Part shown: positions 23,297-32,123 of the stretch, piece after piece | Layout of the letters: each line of letters begins with the position of its first letter | Position numbering within the stretch: the stretch's first letter is position 1 | DNA from: Actinomycetales bacterium | Lineage (GTDB): Bacteria > Actinomycetota > Actinomycetes > Actinomycetales > Dermatophilaceae | DNA length: 64,000 nucleotides | Direction: 5' to 3' | Assembly: GCA_016715285.1 (NCBI GenBank) | Contig: JADKAO010000007.1 | Span: forward strand, 291,869 to 355,868 | Program-made: the position numbers and the translations under genes | The notes under the pieces: model-generated | Told to the model about the DNA's origin: nothing | Databases searched by the model: none | Seen by the model: only the letters and a program-made list of their open reading frames with translations

Positions 23297-25326
23297 GTCT
23301 CACCCATGGGCGTCATCGGATGAGAGCCGAGCGTCAAGAGCGATCGCAGCGCGGTAGGGGCGGTGACAGGCGCAGAGCACACCGAGCCTCGGCAGACGTA
23401 GGCCGTGGGTTGCCCTTCCAACAAGGGCCGGTCAAGAGCGAGGGGTATGCCGTCAGCCCGATTCCCATCCCCAGCAGCCGCGCCGATGACGATGGAGCCC
23501 GGCGGTGCAGCCTGGCGAGCCGCGTGCAGCAGTTCAGCCCCTTTGTCTGCCAGGTCAGCACCCACAACCACCACGCTGATCGGGCCGGTTGTGCGCGCCT
23601 CCGCGGCTGCGAGGCTCCAGCCAGCGAACCGCGGGTCTCGGCGCCCGATTTCCCCGGCCACCGCGATCGCAGCGTCAGCTTGAGCCAGTGTCTCCGCTGA
23701 CCCAGAGGCCACGGCATACGTTAAAAGCGCTGCCGCCAAAGAAGATTGGCCGGACGGTTCGGCGTTGTCTGCCGCCGAATGGGGTCGCGCGATGAGGTCA
23801 GTGTCCGCTGGAGTGTCGAAGAAGACTCCGCCCTCAGATCCGAAGAGCCGTGTCGCCGTGGCGAGAAGCTCACCCGCCGCCACCAACCAGCGGGGCTCGG
23901 CCGTGGCTTGATACAGCGCGAGACAGCCCTCGGCGAGGTTGCCGTAGTCGTCGGCGACACCGCGGGCGTTGCCGACCTCCCCAGCCCGCGACAGTCGCCG
24001 GAGCTCTCCGCCCACTACGTGTCGGCTGAGGATGAGGTCCGCGGCACAGATCGCGGCGTTGACATAGGACGGCACCAAAAACAGCGAACCCACCTCCGCC
24101 AGTGCTGCAATCGCCAGGCCGTTCCACGACGTCACAACCTTGTCGTCTCGTGCTGGTTGCGGCCTGAGGTCGCGAGCCTTCCGCAATCTCGATCTCACGC
24201 CATGCCACCAGGCCAACGTTTCAGCATCGGGCACCCCCAGGCCCCACTGCAGCGTGGAACTCCCGTGTTCGAAGGTGCCCACGTCGGTCACTGTGAGAGC
24301 GGCGGCCGCCCGCTCACCATCGTCAAGGCCCAAGACATCAACCAGCTGAGTGGGGGTCCACACGTAGGTCAGGCCCTCGACGCCGTCAGTATCGGCATCG
24401 AGGGCGGAAGCAAATCCACCCTCATCGGTCAGGAAGTCGCGTAGGAGGGCATCGCAGGTCTCGCGCGCCACCCGTTCGCCAGTGGGGTGTCCCGTCGCCC
24501 GCCACCACTGCCCGTATACCCGCGCGAGCAAGGCGTTGTCGTAGAGCATCTTCTCGAAATGAGGGACCACCCAGGCGGCGTCAACGGCATACCGAGCGAA
24601 GCCGCCCCACACCTGGTCGTACATCCCGCCGTACGCCATCGCCTCACAAGTCTGCGTGACCATTTCCATGGCTTCAACGGAGCCGGTTCGCGCGGAATGG
24701 CGTAAGAGGAAGGCGAGCGCCATGGACGGCGGGAACTTCGGGGCGCGCCCAAACCCGCCGTGCCGCCGGTCGAACACCGCCCCAAGTGCCTCGACTGCCC
24801 GAGCGAGGGTATGCCGGTCGATGGGCACCGCGGGCTGCGGAGAGACAGCCGCCGTCATCGCTGCAAGGATGGTGTCGCCTGCGCTCGCGACTTCGTCGCG
24901 GCGACTCGCCCACGCGTCGGCCGCAGCGTCGAGCAGTGCGAGGAACTGCGCGCGAGGGAGATAGGTCCCCGCCCAGAACGGCGTACCCGACGGCGCCATC
25001 AGCACGGTCATCGGCCAGCCGCCACGCCCAGTCAGCGCGGTGGTCGCCGCCATGTAGATGGCGTCAACATCTGGGCGCTCCTCGCGGTCGACCTTGATCG
25101 CGACAAACCGGTCGTTGAGCGCTTCCGCAACCAGAGGTGACTCAAACGACTCGTGCGCCATGACGTGACACCAGTGGCAGGCGGCATATCCCACCGACAA
25201 CACGATCGGACAATCGCGGTGGTTGGCCTCAGCGAACGCCTCTGGTCCCCACTCCTGCCAGTGGACGGGATTGCCCGCGTGTTGGCGTAGATAAGGGCTC
25301 AGCGAGGTTGCGAGGCGGTTGGCCAT
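23293..25326 (-). CDS. YyaL/SSP411-type thioredoxin-domain protein
   Basis: A 677-residue cytosolic protein with an N-terminal DUF255 thioredoxin-like domain and a C-terminal (alpha/alpha)6-barrel related to N-acylglucosamine 2-epimerase. The thioredoxin part contains YAACHWCHVMAHESF, an active-site CxxC (CHWC), then VDREERPDVDAIYM. The barrel includes MYDQVWGGFARYAVDAAW and VPHFEKMLYDNALLARVY. These proteins are widespread (YyaL in Bacillus, SPATA20 in animals) but their reaction is not established. Length is normal. It is transcribed toward the membrane protein, with an ATGA overlap, and is followed upstream by the DUF4439 gene on the same strand. Confidence 0.88.
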   Translation of the reverse strand: MANRLATSLSPYLRQHAGNPVHWQEWGPEAFAEANHRDCPIVLSVGYAACHWCHVMAHESFESPLVAEALNDRFVAIKVDREERPDVDAIYMAATTALTGRGGWPMTVLMAPSGTPFWAGTYLPRAQFLALLDAAADAWASRRDEVASAGDTILAAMTAAVSPQPAVPIDRHTLARAVEALGAVFDRRHGGFGRAPKFPPSMALAFLLRHSARTGSVEAMEMVTQTCEAMAYGGMYDQVWGGFARYAVDAAWVVPHFEKMLYDNALLARVYGQWWRATGHPTGERVARETCDALLRDFLTDEGGFASALDADTDGVEGLTYVWTPTQLVDVLGLDDGERAAAALTVTDVGTFEHGSSTLQWGLGVPDAETLAWWHGVRSRLRKARDLRPQPARDDKVVTSWNGLAIAALAEVGSLFLVPSYVNAAICAADLILSRHVVGGELRRLSRAGEVGNARGVADDYGNLAEGCLALYQATAEPRWLVAAGELLATATRLFGSEGGVFFDTPADTDLIARPHSAADNAEPSGQSSLAAALLTYAVASGSAETLAQADAAIAVAGEIGRRDPRFAGWSLAAAEARTTGPISVVVVGADLADKGAELLHAARQAAPPGSIVIGAAAGDGNRADGIPLALDRPLLEGQPTAYVCRGSVCSAPVTAPTALRSLLTLGSHPMTPMGET

Positions 25327-25338
25327 GACCCGAGGGTG

Positions 25339-26378
25339 TCATGCCGCGCTCAACCCTGGAAAGGCACGCAACGGCATACCCCAGTCGAGACTGTGGCGGA
25401 GAAGGTCGATTTGTGTGGCCACGAGCGCGGTCACCATCGGAGTCAACTCACCGGTGGCGCCCAGCGGCAGGTCCAGCGACCTGAAGCAGTCAGCGATCAT
25501 GGCACCGAGGGCCGCTCGGACGGTCGTCACCGCAGTCTCAGGTGACGTGACGGGTCCAGGCAGCGTGTAGCCCAGCAGCGCCACCGGGGCCGACGGACCA
25601 GCGGCAGTGACCCAGACTCGCTCCCGAGCGCGGAGCCAGGCGAGGAGCGTCACGGCAGCGACTCGATCGGATGCCGGCAACCGAGGGATCGCTACTTCGA
25701 CGGCATACGCGGCGGCCCGCAAGGGTGGGAGCAACCGCGCCGCCGCCGCGCCCGGCAGTCTTGCGACAGTCTGGGGTGCCCCCAAGACAACCGCGAGGAT
25801 TCCCGCGTGTGCGGCGACAGATGCGAGTTGCAGCCGATAGGTGGAGGCGGTGTCGATGGCATCGGTGACCGTTGAGCTCGATGCGACGGACGCGAGGCCG
25901 AGGATGACGTCGGTCGGGACCGGGGCTGGAACGGTCGGCGTTGACGATGTCGTACCCGTGCTCGTGAGAGGTGTCAACGACCCAACAGGGCGAGGTGAGG
26001 TAGCCGAGGTGGCGGCCGCTGGGGGGTCAATGAGGTGGTCGGGCACGCCTGCCGTCGACAGGATGGCGCGCAGTACTCGGGAGTGCTCGGAATGTCGGTT
26101 CGACGCCTGCCGTAGGACATCGGTCAACGCCGGGTCAGGGCTGGTCGCTAACGCCGTGGCGCGGCGAGGGCATTTTCCCGATGGTATGCCGCCAACAGAA
26201 GGTCTTCGTCAGGGCTCTTCTGGCGGGTGAGAAAAGGGATCTCCGGCGCGTCTTCCTGGAGGCGGACTCCACAGCCCGCGACGGCAGCCAGTACCCCGGC
26301 TGCGCCCGTCGCAATGGTGGTGCGCAGCAGCACTCGTCGGCTTACCACCAGACTCCGGGGGGACCTGCGAGCGGACAC
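25339..26378 (-). pseudogene. DUF4439 ferritin-like lipoprotein gene with apparent -1 frameshift
   Basis: Two frames together make a complete DUF4439 protein. The first (from GTG 26378) has an Arg-Arg signal, SRRVLLRTTIATGAAGVL, and a lipobox-like AVAGC, then DEDLLLAAYHRENALAA, after which it runs into a stop at 26148. The second resumes in another frame with ATALATSPDPALTDVLRQASNRHS and continues through the four-helix ferritin-like domain to LSAA at 25339. Adding one base near 26157-26171 (GCGCC to GCGCCC on the minus strand) would restore continuity. A homologous DUF4439 gene stands between rimP and proS in mycobacteria, so the locus is a conserved one. It may be a real mutation or a sequencing error. 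A GTATGCCG word lies within 15 bp of the break. Confidence 0.7.
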
Positions 26379-26506
26379 CAGTGAATGATCGCACGCGTGA
26401 GCTGTGACAAATCGGATGCTGCGGCCGGTTAGAGTGAGCTGGCCATTGACTTGAGTCATCATGTGTTCCAGGCAGTCATTCGAGAAGAGTAGGAAGGGGG
26501 ACCACG

Positions 26507-27073
26507 ATGGTGCCCGACCGAATCCGCTCGATCCTCCAGGAACCGCTGGCACTCTTGGGGTTGGTAACGGAGGACCTCACGATCACCCCCGCCGGCAAAC
26601 GCTCAGTGGTCCGAATTGCGATCGATGATGATCTTTCTGACGTTGACCCCGATGATCTGAGGTCGGTGGTCGCGCCGTTGTCGCTCGATGAGGTCGCGGA
26701 CGCCACCCATGTCATTAGTGACGTGCTCGACGCGAGCGACGTCACCGGGTCGGCCCCGTACGTGCTGGAAGTGAGCTCGCCTGGCATTGGTCGGCCGCTC
26801 ACTCACTGGCGTCACTGGCGCCGCAACGTGGGACGGCTGGTGACCGTCACGCACGTCGATGGCAGCACCGTTCACGGTCGCATCGTTGAAGTCGCACCCG
26901 ACGCTGTCATGCTGCAGGTCGCTGAGCCGACGGCTGGAGAGGCAGTGGTGATTCTGGCCGACGTCCGGAAAGCCCGGATCGATATCGAGTTTGCGCGAAT
27001 CACCAACGCCAATCTCGATCTCGACCAAGCCGGCGACGCTCTCGGAAACCACTCCGCGGAGGAGGACCTCTGA
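26507..27073 (+). CDS. rimP: Ribosome maturation factor RimP
   Basis: A 188-residue protein needed for maturation of the 30S subunit. It has the two-domain layout: an N-terminal alpha/beta domain with VVRIAIDDDLSDVDPDD, and YVLEVSSPGIGRPLTHWRHWRRNVGR leading into the C-terminal Sm-like domain, with VILADVRKARIDIEFA. The ATG at 26507 is preceded by AGGAAGGGGG. Its stop overlaps the nusA start by one base (TGATG). It is the first gene of the rimP-nusA-ylxR-infB-rbfA-truB-ribF run. Confidence 0.94.
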   Translation: MVPDRIRSILQEPLALLGLVTEDLTITPAGKRSVVRIAIDDDLSDVDPDDLRSVVAPLSLDEVADATHVISDVLDASDVTGSAPYVLEVSSPGIGRPLTHWRHWRRNVGRLVTVTHVDGSTVHGRIVEVAPDAVMLQVAEPTAGEAVVILADVRKARIDIEFARITNANLDLDQAGDALGNHSAEEDL

Positions 27074-28110
27074 TGGACATTGACCTAGCCGCCCTGCGAG
27101 CGCTGGAACGCGAACGCGACATCAGCCTCGACCTCTTGGTCGGGGCCATCGAGCAGGCCCTCCTCGTCGCTTACCACCGCACCGACGGCTCCCACCGCCT
27201 CGCGCGGGTCGAGCTCGATCGAAAGACCGGGCACGTCGTCGTGTGGGCGCGCCAAGAGGGCGAGTTGATCCCCGCAGCGGACGAATCTGAGCGTCCCACT
27301 CGAGGCGAGCCGGGACCGGAGTTCGACGACACCCCAGCCGACTTTGGTCGAGTGGCGGCATCGACCGCCCGTCAGGTGATCGTCCAGCGGCTGCGCGACC
27401 TCGAGGATGAGGCCATCCTCGGCGACTTCAAGGGCCGCGAGGGCGACATCGTCTCCGGGATCATCCAGCAAGGCCCCGATCCGCGGGCCGTGCTCGTCGA
27501 TTTCGGCACCGTTGAGGGGATCCTCCCGCTTGCCGAGCAAGTGCCGGGGGAGCGATACAAACACGGCGATCGGCTCCGGTGCTTCGTGGTCAGCGTGAAG
27601 CGCGGGCCCAAGGGCCCCCAAATCGGACTGTCACGCACCCACCCCAACCTCGTGAAGGCCCTGTTCAAACTCGAGGTGCCGGAGATCGCCGACGGCAGCG
27701 TCGAGATTGGCGCGCTCGCGCGGGAAGCGGGACATCGGACGAAAATCGCCGTCCGTGCCAAGGTGCCCGGGGTCAATGCCAAAGGCGCCTGTATTGGACC
27801 CATGGGTGCTCGGGTACGCGCAGTCATGGCCGAACTCCATGGCGAGAAGATCGACATTGTCGATTTTTCCGACGATCCCCGCGAGTTTGTGGCGGCAGCG
27901 TTGTCACCAGCGCGAGTTCAATCCGTCACCATTGTTGATCCGCAATTGCGCGCCGCTCGCGTGGTGGTGCCCGACTACCAACTCTCACTGGCCATCGGCA
28001 AGGAGGGCCAAAACGCTCGACTGGCCGCCAAACTGACGGGTTGGCGCATCGACATCAAGCCAGACACCGCACCCCTGCCCGGAGGCGACACACCGGCGTC
28101 CCAGACCTGA
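27073..28110 (+). CDS. nusA: Transcription termination/antitermination factor NusA
   Basis: A 345-residue RNA polymerase-associated factor controlling pausing, termination and antitermination. Domains in order: NusA N-terminal domain (about 1-125), an S1 domain (about 133-200, GDIVSGIIQQGPDPRAVLVD to GPKGPQIGLSRTHP), KH1 (about 230-280, VPGVNAKGACIGPMGARV) and KH2 (about 300-335, LAIGKEGQNARLAAKL). The C-terminal acidic repeats of E. coli NusA are missing, as normal in actinobacteria. It is co-transcribed with rimP. Confidence 0.95.
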   Translation: MDIDLAALRALERERDISLDLLVGAIEQALLVAYHRTDGSHRLARVELDRKTGHVVVWARQEGELIPAADESERPTRGEPGPEFDDTPADFGRVAASTARQVIVQRLRDLEDEAILGDFKGREGDIVSGIIQQGPDPRAVLVDFGTVEGILPLAEQVPGERYKHGDRLRCFVVSVKRGPKGPQIGLSRTHPNLVKALFKLEVPEIADGSVEIGALAREAGHRTKIAVRAKVPGVNAKGACIGPMGARVRAVMAELHGEKIDIVDFSDDPREFVAAALSPARVQSVTIVDPQLRAARVVVPDYQLSLAIGKEGQNARLAAKLTGWRIDIKPDTAPLPGGDTPASQT

Positions 28111-28117
28111 CGGTGTG

Positions 28118-28579
28118 ATGAGGTCGCGGCAAGCCTGGGGGAAGAGCGGAGGTCTGGAGGGTAGACTAACCGGGACCGACCGGTCTGGACTCCGGGCGAC
28201 GTCACTTGACAGCACGACAGCACGGAGCGATCCGCGCCGCACGTGCGTCGGTTGCCGCCGCGTGGATAGCCGGTCGGCACTCGTGCGAGTCGTCTCGGAC
28301 GTTGACGCTGAGGGCGGACTCGCTCTGATCGTTGACACCCGGCGTCGTCTGCCCGGGCGTGGCCTTTGGCTTCATCCGGATCCGGACTGTCTCGCGTCTG
28401 CCGTTCGGCGTCGAGCCTTCGGTCGGGCACTTCGCCTTTCGGGGCAGCCCGACCTAGCCGATGTCACGGCATACGTCGAGGCGCAGCAAGGCGGCACGCA
28501 ACACCCATACCGGCACCATCAACACCACCACCAAGGCGGGTTAGACGCTGATGAGCACCCCATGAGTACTCAGCAATGA
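28118..28579 (+). CDS. YlxR-family (DUF448) RNA-binding protein
   Basis: A 153-residue protein with the YlxR fold in the middle: RTCVGCRRVDSRSALVRVV, RRLPGRGLWLHPDPDC and AVRRRAFGRALRLSG. YlxR proteins lie between nusA and infB in many bacteria and bind nucleic acid; in Bacillus YlxR influences transcription of glucose-responsive genes, and it has been linked to RNase P. The N-terminal 40 residues before RTCVGC have no similarity that I recognise, so the true start may be internal. The C-terminus is His/Gln-rich (HPYRHHQHHHQGG). Confidence 0.8.
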   Translation: MRSRQAWGKSGGLEGRLTGTDRSGLRATSLDSTTARSDPRRTCVGCRRVDSRSALVRVVSDVDAEGGLALIVDTRRRLPGRGLWLHPDPDCLASAVRRRAFGRALRLSGQPDLADVTAYVEAQQGGTQHPYRHHQHHHQGGLDADEHPMSTQQ

Positions 28580-28643
28580 GCAAGCCCCAGCAATAGCACG
28601 GCCCCGCGTCCTGTCGCGGCACGAGGCCGAAGACAGGAGAAAC

Positions 28644-31634
28644 GTGACAAGAGTCCGTGTGAGCGCGCTCGCCAAGGAGCTCGGCACCGACAGCAAGACC
28701 CTTCTTGCCCACCTCAATGCGATGGGGGAATACGTCAAGTCAGCGTCCTCTACCGTTGAGGCGCCCGTTGTCCGCAAGGTCCAGGAGACCTTCCCCAAGC
28801 CAGAACCCAAGGTCGCACCGGTCGCCAAGACCGCGGCCACGCCCCCGGCCGCTGCGCCCGTGGCACCGCCGACAGCCGCCACTCCCAGCGCCACGCCATC
28901 GGCATCAGCTCCGGTGCCGTCGGCGGCCGCTCCTTCACCTGCCGGACCGGCCCCAGCAACTACCCCGGCGCGTCCGGGCGGACCGACGCCGGGCCCTCGC
29001 CGGGTCTCGGTTGCGCCTCCTGCCGCCTCAACGGTGGCGTCGTCCCGCCCGACGGGGTCTGCGCCATCGACGCCAATAGTGCCTCCGGCACCCGCAACCA
29101 CTGCGCCTTCTACGCCAGCGGCACCTCCGGCTGCAGCCGCAGCACAAGCGGCTCCGGCTGCCTCTCGGCCGGCCGCACCGGCTCCGGGCCCCCGCCCCGC
29201 TCCTGCTGCACCCTCAGCGCCCCCCGCATCCCCGGCGCCCGGTGCTCCCGCAGCTCGTCCACCCGGCTCGGGGGCTCCCGGGCCCCGTCCGGCCCCACGC
29301 CCCGGCGCTCCGCGCCCGGGCAACAACCCGTTCGCCCCGAGCCAAGGCATGGGTCGGCCGCCGCGTGAAGGCGCGCGTCCTGGCAACAACCCGTTCTCGC
29401 CTAGCCAAGGTATGCCGCGCCCGCAGACTCGACCAGGTCAGCCCGGAGCTGCCGGTCCCCGCCCGGCGGCCGCCGGTCCCGGTGGCCCTCGTCCCGGCGG
29501 TCCACGTCCGAACCCAGGCATGATGCCCGATCGGGCAAGCATCGGTCGACCGGGCACTCGACCGGCTCCGGGTGCTCGTCCCGGGGGCGCTCCTGGACGT
29601 CCTGGCGGCGGCGGAGGCGGATTCGCCGGTCGTCCCGGCGGTGGCGCAGGTGCTGGCGGCGGCGGCTTCGGCGGCGGCCGTCCAGGCGCTCCCGGTCGTG
29701 GTGGCACGCAGGGTGCGTTTGGTCGTGGCGGTGGCCGCCCTGTGCGTGGGCGCAAGTCCAAGCGGGCCAAGCGCCAAGAGTTCGAGCAGATGCAGGCGCC
29801 GATGATCGGTGGCGTCAGCGTCGTCCGCGGCGATGGCACGACGGTGGTGCGCGTCCGTCGTGGCTCGTCGCTCACGGACTTCGCCGACAAGATCAACGCC
29901 AACCCGGCGTCGTTGGTCACCGTGCTCTTCCACCTCGGTGAGATGGCGACGGCGACCCAGTCGCTCGACGAAGACACCTTCAAGTTGCTCGGCGCTGAGT
30001 TGGGTTATGACGTCCAGGTGGTCTCGCCCGAGGACGAGGAGAAGGAACTCTTCGCAGCCTTCAACATCGACCTCGATTACGAAGAGGTCGACGAGGAGCA
30101 CCTCGCCCCCCGGCCCCCGGTCGTCACCGTCATGGGTCACGTCGACCACGGCAAGACCAAGCTCCTGGACGCCATCCGGCACGCCAACGTCATTGCGACC
30201 GAGGCAGGCGGCATCACCCAGCACATCGGTGCCTACCAAATCGTCACTGAGCACGAGGGTGTCGACCGCGCGATCACCTTCATCGACACACCCGGTCACG
30301 AGGCCTTCACCGCCATGCGTGCTCGTGGCGCGAAGGTCACGGATATCGCGATTCTGGTCGTCGCGGCCGATGACGGCGTCATGCCGCAGACGATTGAGGC
30401 GCTCAACCACGCCCAGGCTGCTGACGTCCCGATCGTGGTGGCGGTCAACAAGATTGACAAGGAATCCGCCAACCCTGACAAGATCCGGCAGCAGCTCACC
30501 GAATACAACCTGGTGGCTGAGGAGTACGGCGGCGACACGATGTTCGTTGACGTCTCCGCGCGGGAGAAGCTCAACATTGACGGCCTGCTCGAAGCGGTGC
30601 TCCTGACCGCCGACGCAGCCCTCGACATGCGGGCCAACCCCGACACCGACGCACGCGGGGTCGCGATCGAAGCCAACCTCGACCGCGGTCGAGGCGCCAC
30701 CGCGACTGTCCTCGTGCAGCAGGGCACGCTCCACGTCGGGGACGCCATCGTCGCCGGCTCGGCACACGGACGCGTCCGCGCCATGCTCGACGAGCACGGC
30801 AATGCGCTCACCGAGGCAACCCCGTCGCGGCCAGTCCAGGTCCTCGGCTTGTCCTCCGTGCCCCGCGCCGGTGACAGCTTCGTCGTCGCTCCCGATGACC
30901 GCACGGCTCGCCAAATCGCCGAGCGTCGTGAGGCCGCCGACCGTCAGGCCGCGCTCGCCAAGGCTCGCAAGCGGATCAGCCTCGAAGACCTCAACGAGGC
31001 TCTCGCGGCTGGCAAGGTCGAAACCCTCAACCTCATCCTCAAGGGTGACGTGTCGGGTTCGGTCGAGGCGCTCGAAGACGCCCTGCTCCAGATCGACGTG
31101 GGCGAAGAAGTCGACCTGCGGATCATCGACCGCGGTGTCGGTGCGATCACGCTCAACAACATCAACCTGGCGATGGCATCCAACGCGATCATCATCGGCT
31201 TCAACGTCCGCGCCGAAGGCCAAAACGCTGAGGTCGCCGACCGTGAAGGCGTCGAAATCCGCTACTACTCGGTCATTTACCAGGCGATCGAGGACATCGA
31301 GGCAGCCCTCAAGGGCATGCTCAAGCCGGAGTTCGAAGAGGTCTCCCTCGGCACCGCCGAGATCCGCGAGATCTTCCGGTCGAGCAAGTTCGGCAATATC
31401 GCTGGTTCGATCGTCCGCTCGGGCGAGATCCGTCGCGGTGCGAAGGCTCGCATCACCCGTCGCGGAGTCGTGGTCACCGAGAGCATCGAGATCGCTGGGT
31501 TGCGCCGCTTCAAGGACGATGTCACCGAAGTCCGCGAGGGCTACGAGTGCGGCATCAACCTCGGCTCGTTCAACGACCTCCAGCTCGAGGACCTGATCGA
31601 GACCTACGAAATGCGCGAGAAGCCGCGTGTCTGA
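28644..31634 (+). CDS. infB: Translation initiation factor IF-2
   Basis: A 996-residue GTPase that delivers initiator tRNA to the 30S subunit. A short IF2_N domain (about residues 1-50, TRVRVSALAKELGTDSKTLL) is followed by a very long Pro/Ala/Gly-rich region (about 60-370) typical of actinobacterial IF-2, including a repeated GNNPFxPSQGMxRP unit and Gly/Arg runs. The second IF2_N domain, the G domain with GHVDHGKTKLLD (about residue 497), FIDTPGHEAF and NKID, and domains II-IV complete the protein. The GTG start has AGGAGA upstream. The rbfA start overlaps the last codons. Confidence 0.96.
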   Translation: MTRVRVSALAKELGTDSKTLLAHLNAMGEYVKSASSTVEAPVVRKVQETFPKPEPKVAPVAKTAATPPAAAPVAPPTAATPSATPSASAPVPSAAAPSPAGPAPATTPARPGGPTPGPRRVSVAPPAASTVASSRPTGSAPSTPIVPPAPATTAPSTPAAPPAAAAAQAAPAASRPAAPAPGPRPAPAAPSAPPASPAPGAPAARPPGSGAPGPRPAPRPGAPRPGNNPFAPSQGMGRPPREGARPGNNPFSPSQGMPRPQTRPGQPGAAGPRPAAAGPGGPRPGGPRPNPGMMPDRASIGRPGTRPAPGARPGGAPGRPGGGGGGFAGRPGGGAGAGGGGFGGGRPGAPGRGGTQGAFGRGGGRPVRGRKSKRAKRQEFEQMQAPMIGGVSVVRGDGTTVVRVRRGSSLTDFADKINANPASLVTVLFHLGEMATATQSLDEDTFKLLGAELGYDVQVVSPEDEEKELFAAFNIDLDYEEVDEEHLAPRPPVVTVMGHVDHGKTKLLDAIRHANVIATEAGGITQHIGAYQIVTEHEGVDRAITFIDTPGHEAFTAMRARGAKVTDIAILVVAADDGVMPQTIEALNHAQAADVPIVVAVNKIDKESANPDKIRQQLTEYNLVAEEYGGDTMFVDVSAREKLNIDGLLEAVLLTADAALDMRANPDTDARGVAIEANLDRGRGATATVLVQQGTLHVGDAIVAGSAHGRVRAMLDEHGNALTEATPSRPVQVLGLSSVPRAGDSFVVAPDDRTARQIAERREAADRQAALAKARKRISLEDLNEALAAGKVETLNLILKGDVSGSVEALEDALLQIDVGEEVDLRIIDRGVGAITLNNINLAMASNAIIIGFNVRAEGQNAEVADREGVEIRYYSVIYQAIEDIEAALKGMLKPEFEEVSLGTAEIREIFRSSKFGNIAGSIVRSGEIRRGAKARITRRGVVVTESIEIAGLRRFKDDVTEVREGYECGINLGSFNDLQLEDLIETYEMREKPRV

Positions 31635-32123
31635 TCCGCAGCACGCGCCCGCAAGATCGCCGAGCGGATCAAGGCGATCGTCGCCGAGCAGCTGGAATAC
31701 CGAGTCAAAGACGAGCGTCTCGGCTTCGTCACCGTGACCGATGTCCGGGTCACCGGTGACCTCCAGCACGCGTCGATCTTCTACACCGTCTTTGGCGATG
31801 ACGCTCAGCGAGCATCGACAGCCGCCGCGTTGGAGTCAGCCAAGGGCAAGGTCCGCTCGTCGCTCGGGCAACTCGGCATTCGACTGACCCCGACCATCGA
31901 GTTCATCGCCGATGCCCTGCCCGAAGGTGCCGCCCAGCTGGCTGACTTGCTGGAGCAGACTCGCGCCCGCGACGAAGAAATCGCGCGCGCAGCCGAACGT
32001 GCGGCCTATGCCGGCGATCCCGACCCCTACCGCAAACCCGTTGTCGCCGAGGATGAACTCGACGATGAGCCCGACGATGAGCCCGACCAGCGCGAGGATG
32101 AGGCGTCGTCAGCTGATGCCTGA
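31627..32123 (+). pseudogene. rbfA: Ribosome-binding factor A with apparent -1 frameshift near its start
   Basis: RbfA is a KH-fold factor for late 30S maturation and cold adaptation. The expected start GTG-TCT-GAT-CC (VSDP), overlapping the infB stop, is at 31627, but the conserved continuation ARARKIAERIKAIVAEQLEYRVKDERLGFVTVTDV is in a different frame, starting at about 31641. One missing base just after GATCC (about 31637) accounts for the shift. The next start in the long frame is GTG 31734, inside the conserved region, and would delete the first helix. The rest (to PYRKPVVAEDELDDEP and an acidic tail) is normal. Since rbfA is rarely lost, a sequencing error is likely; a real mutation or unusual start is the alternative. 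Confidence 0.7.

Noticed and set aside
29214..31769. An 850-codon open frame on the minus strand opposite infB
   Set aside because: It mirrors the codon pattern of infB, has no start signal or recognisable domain, and infB is certain. It is a GC-bias shadow.
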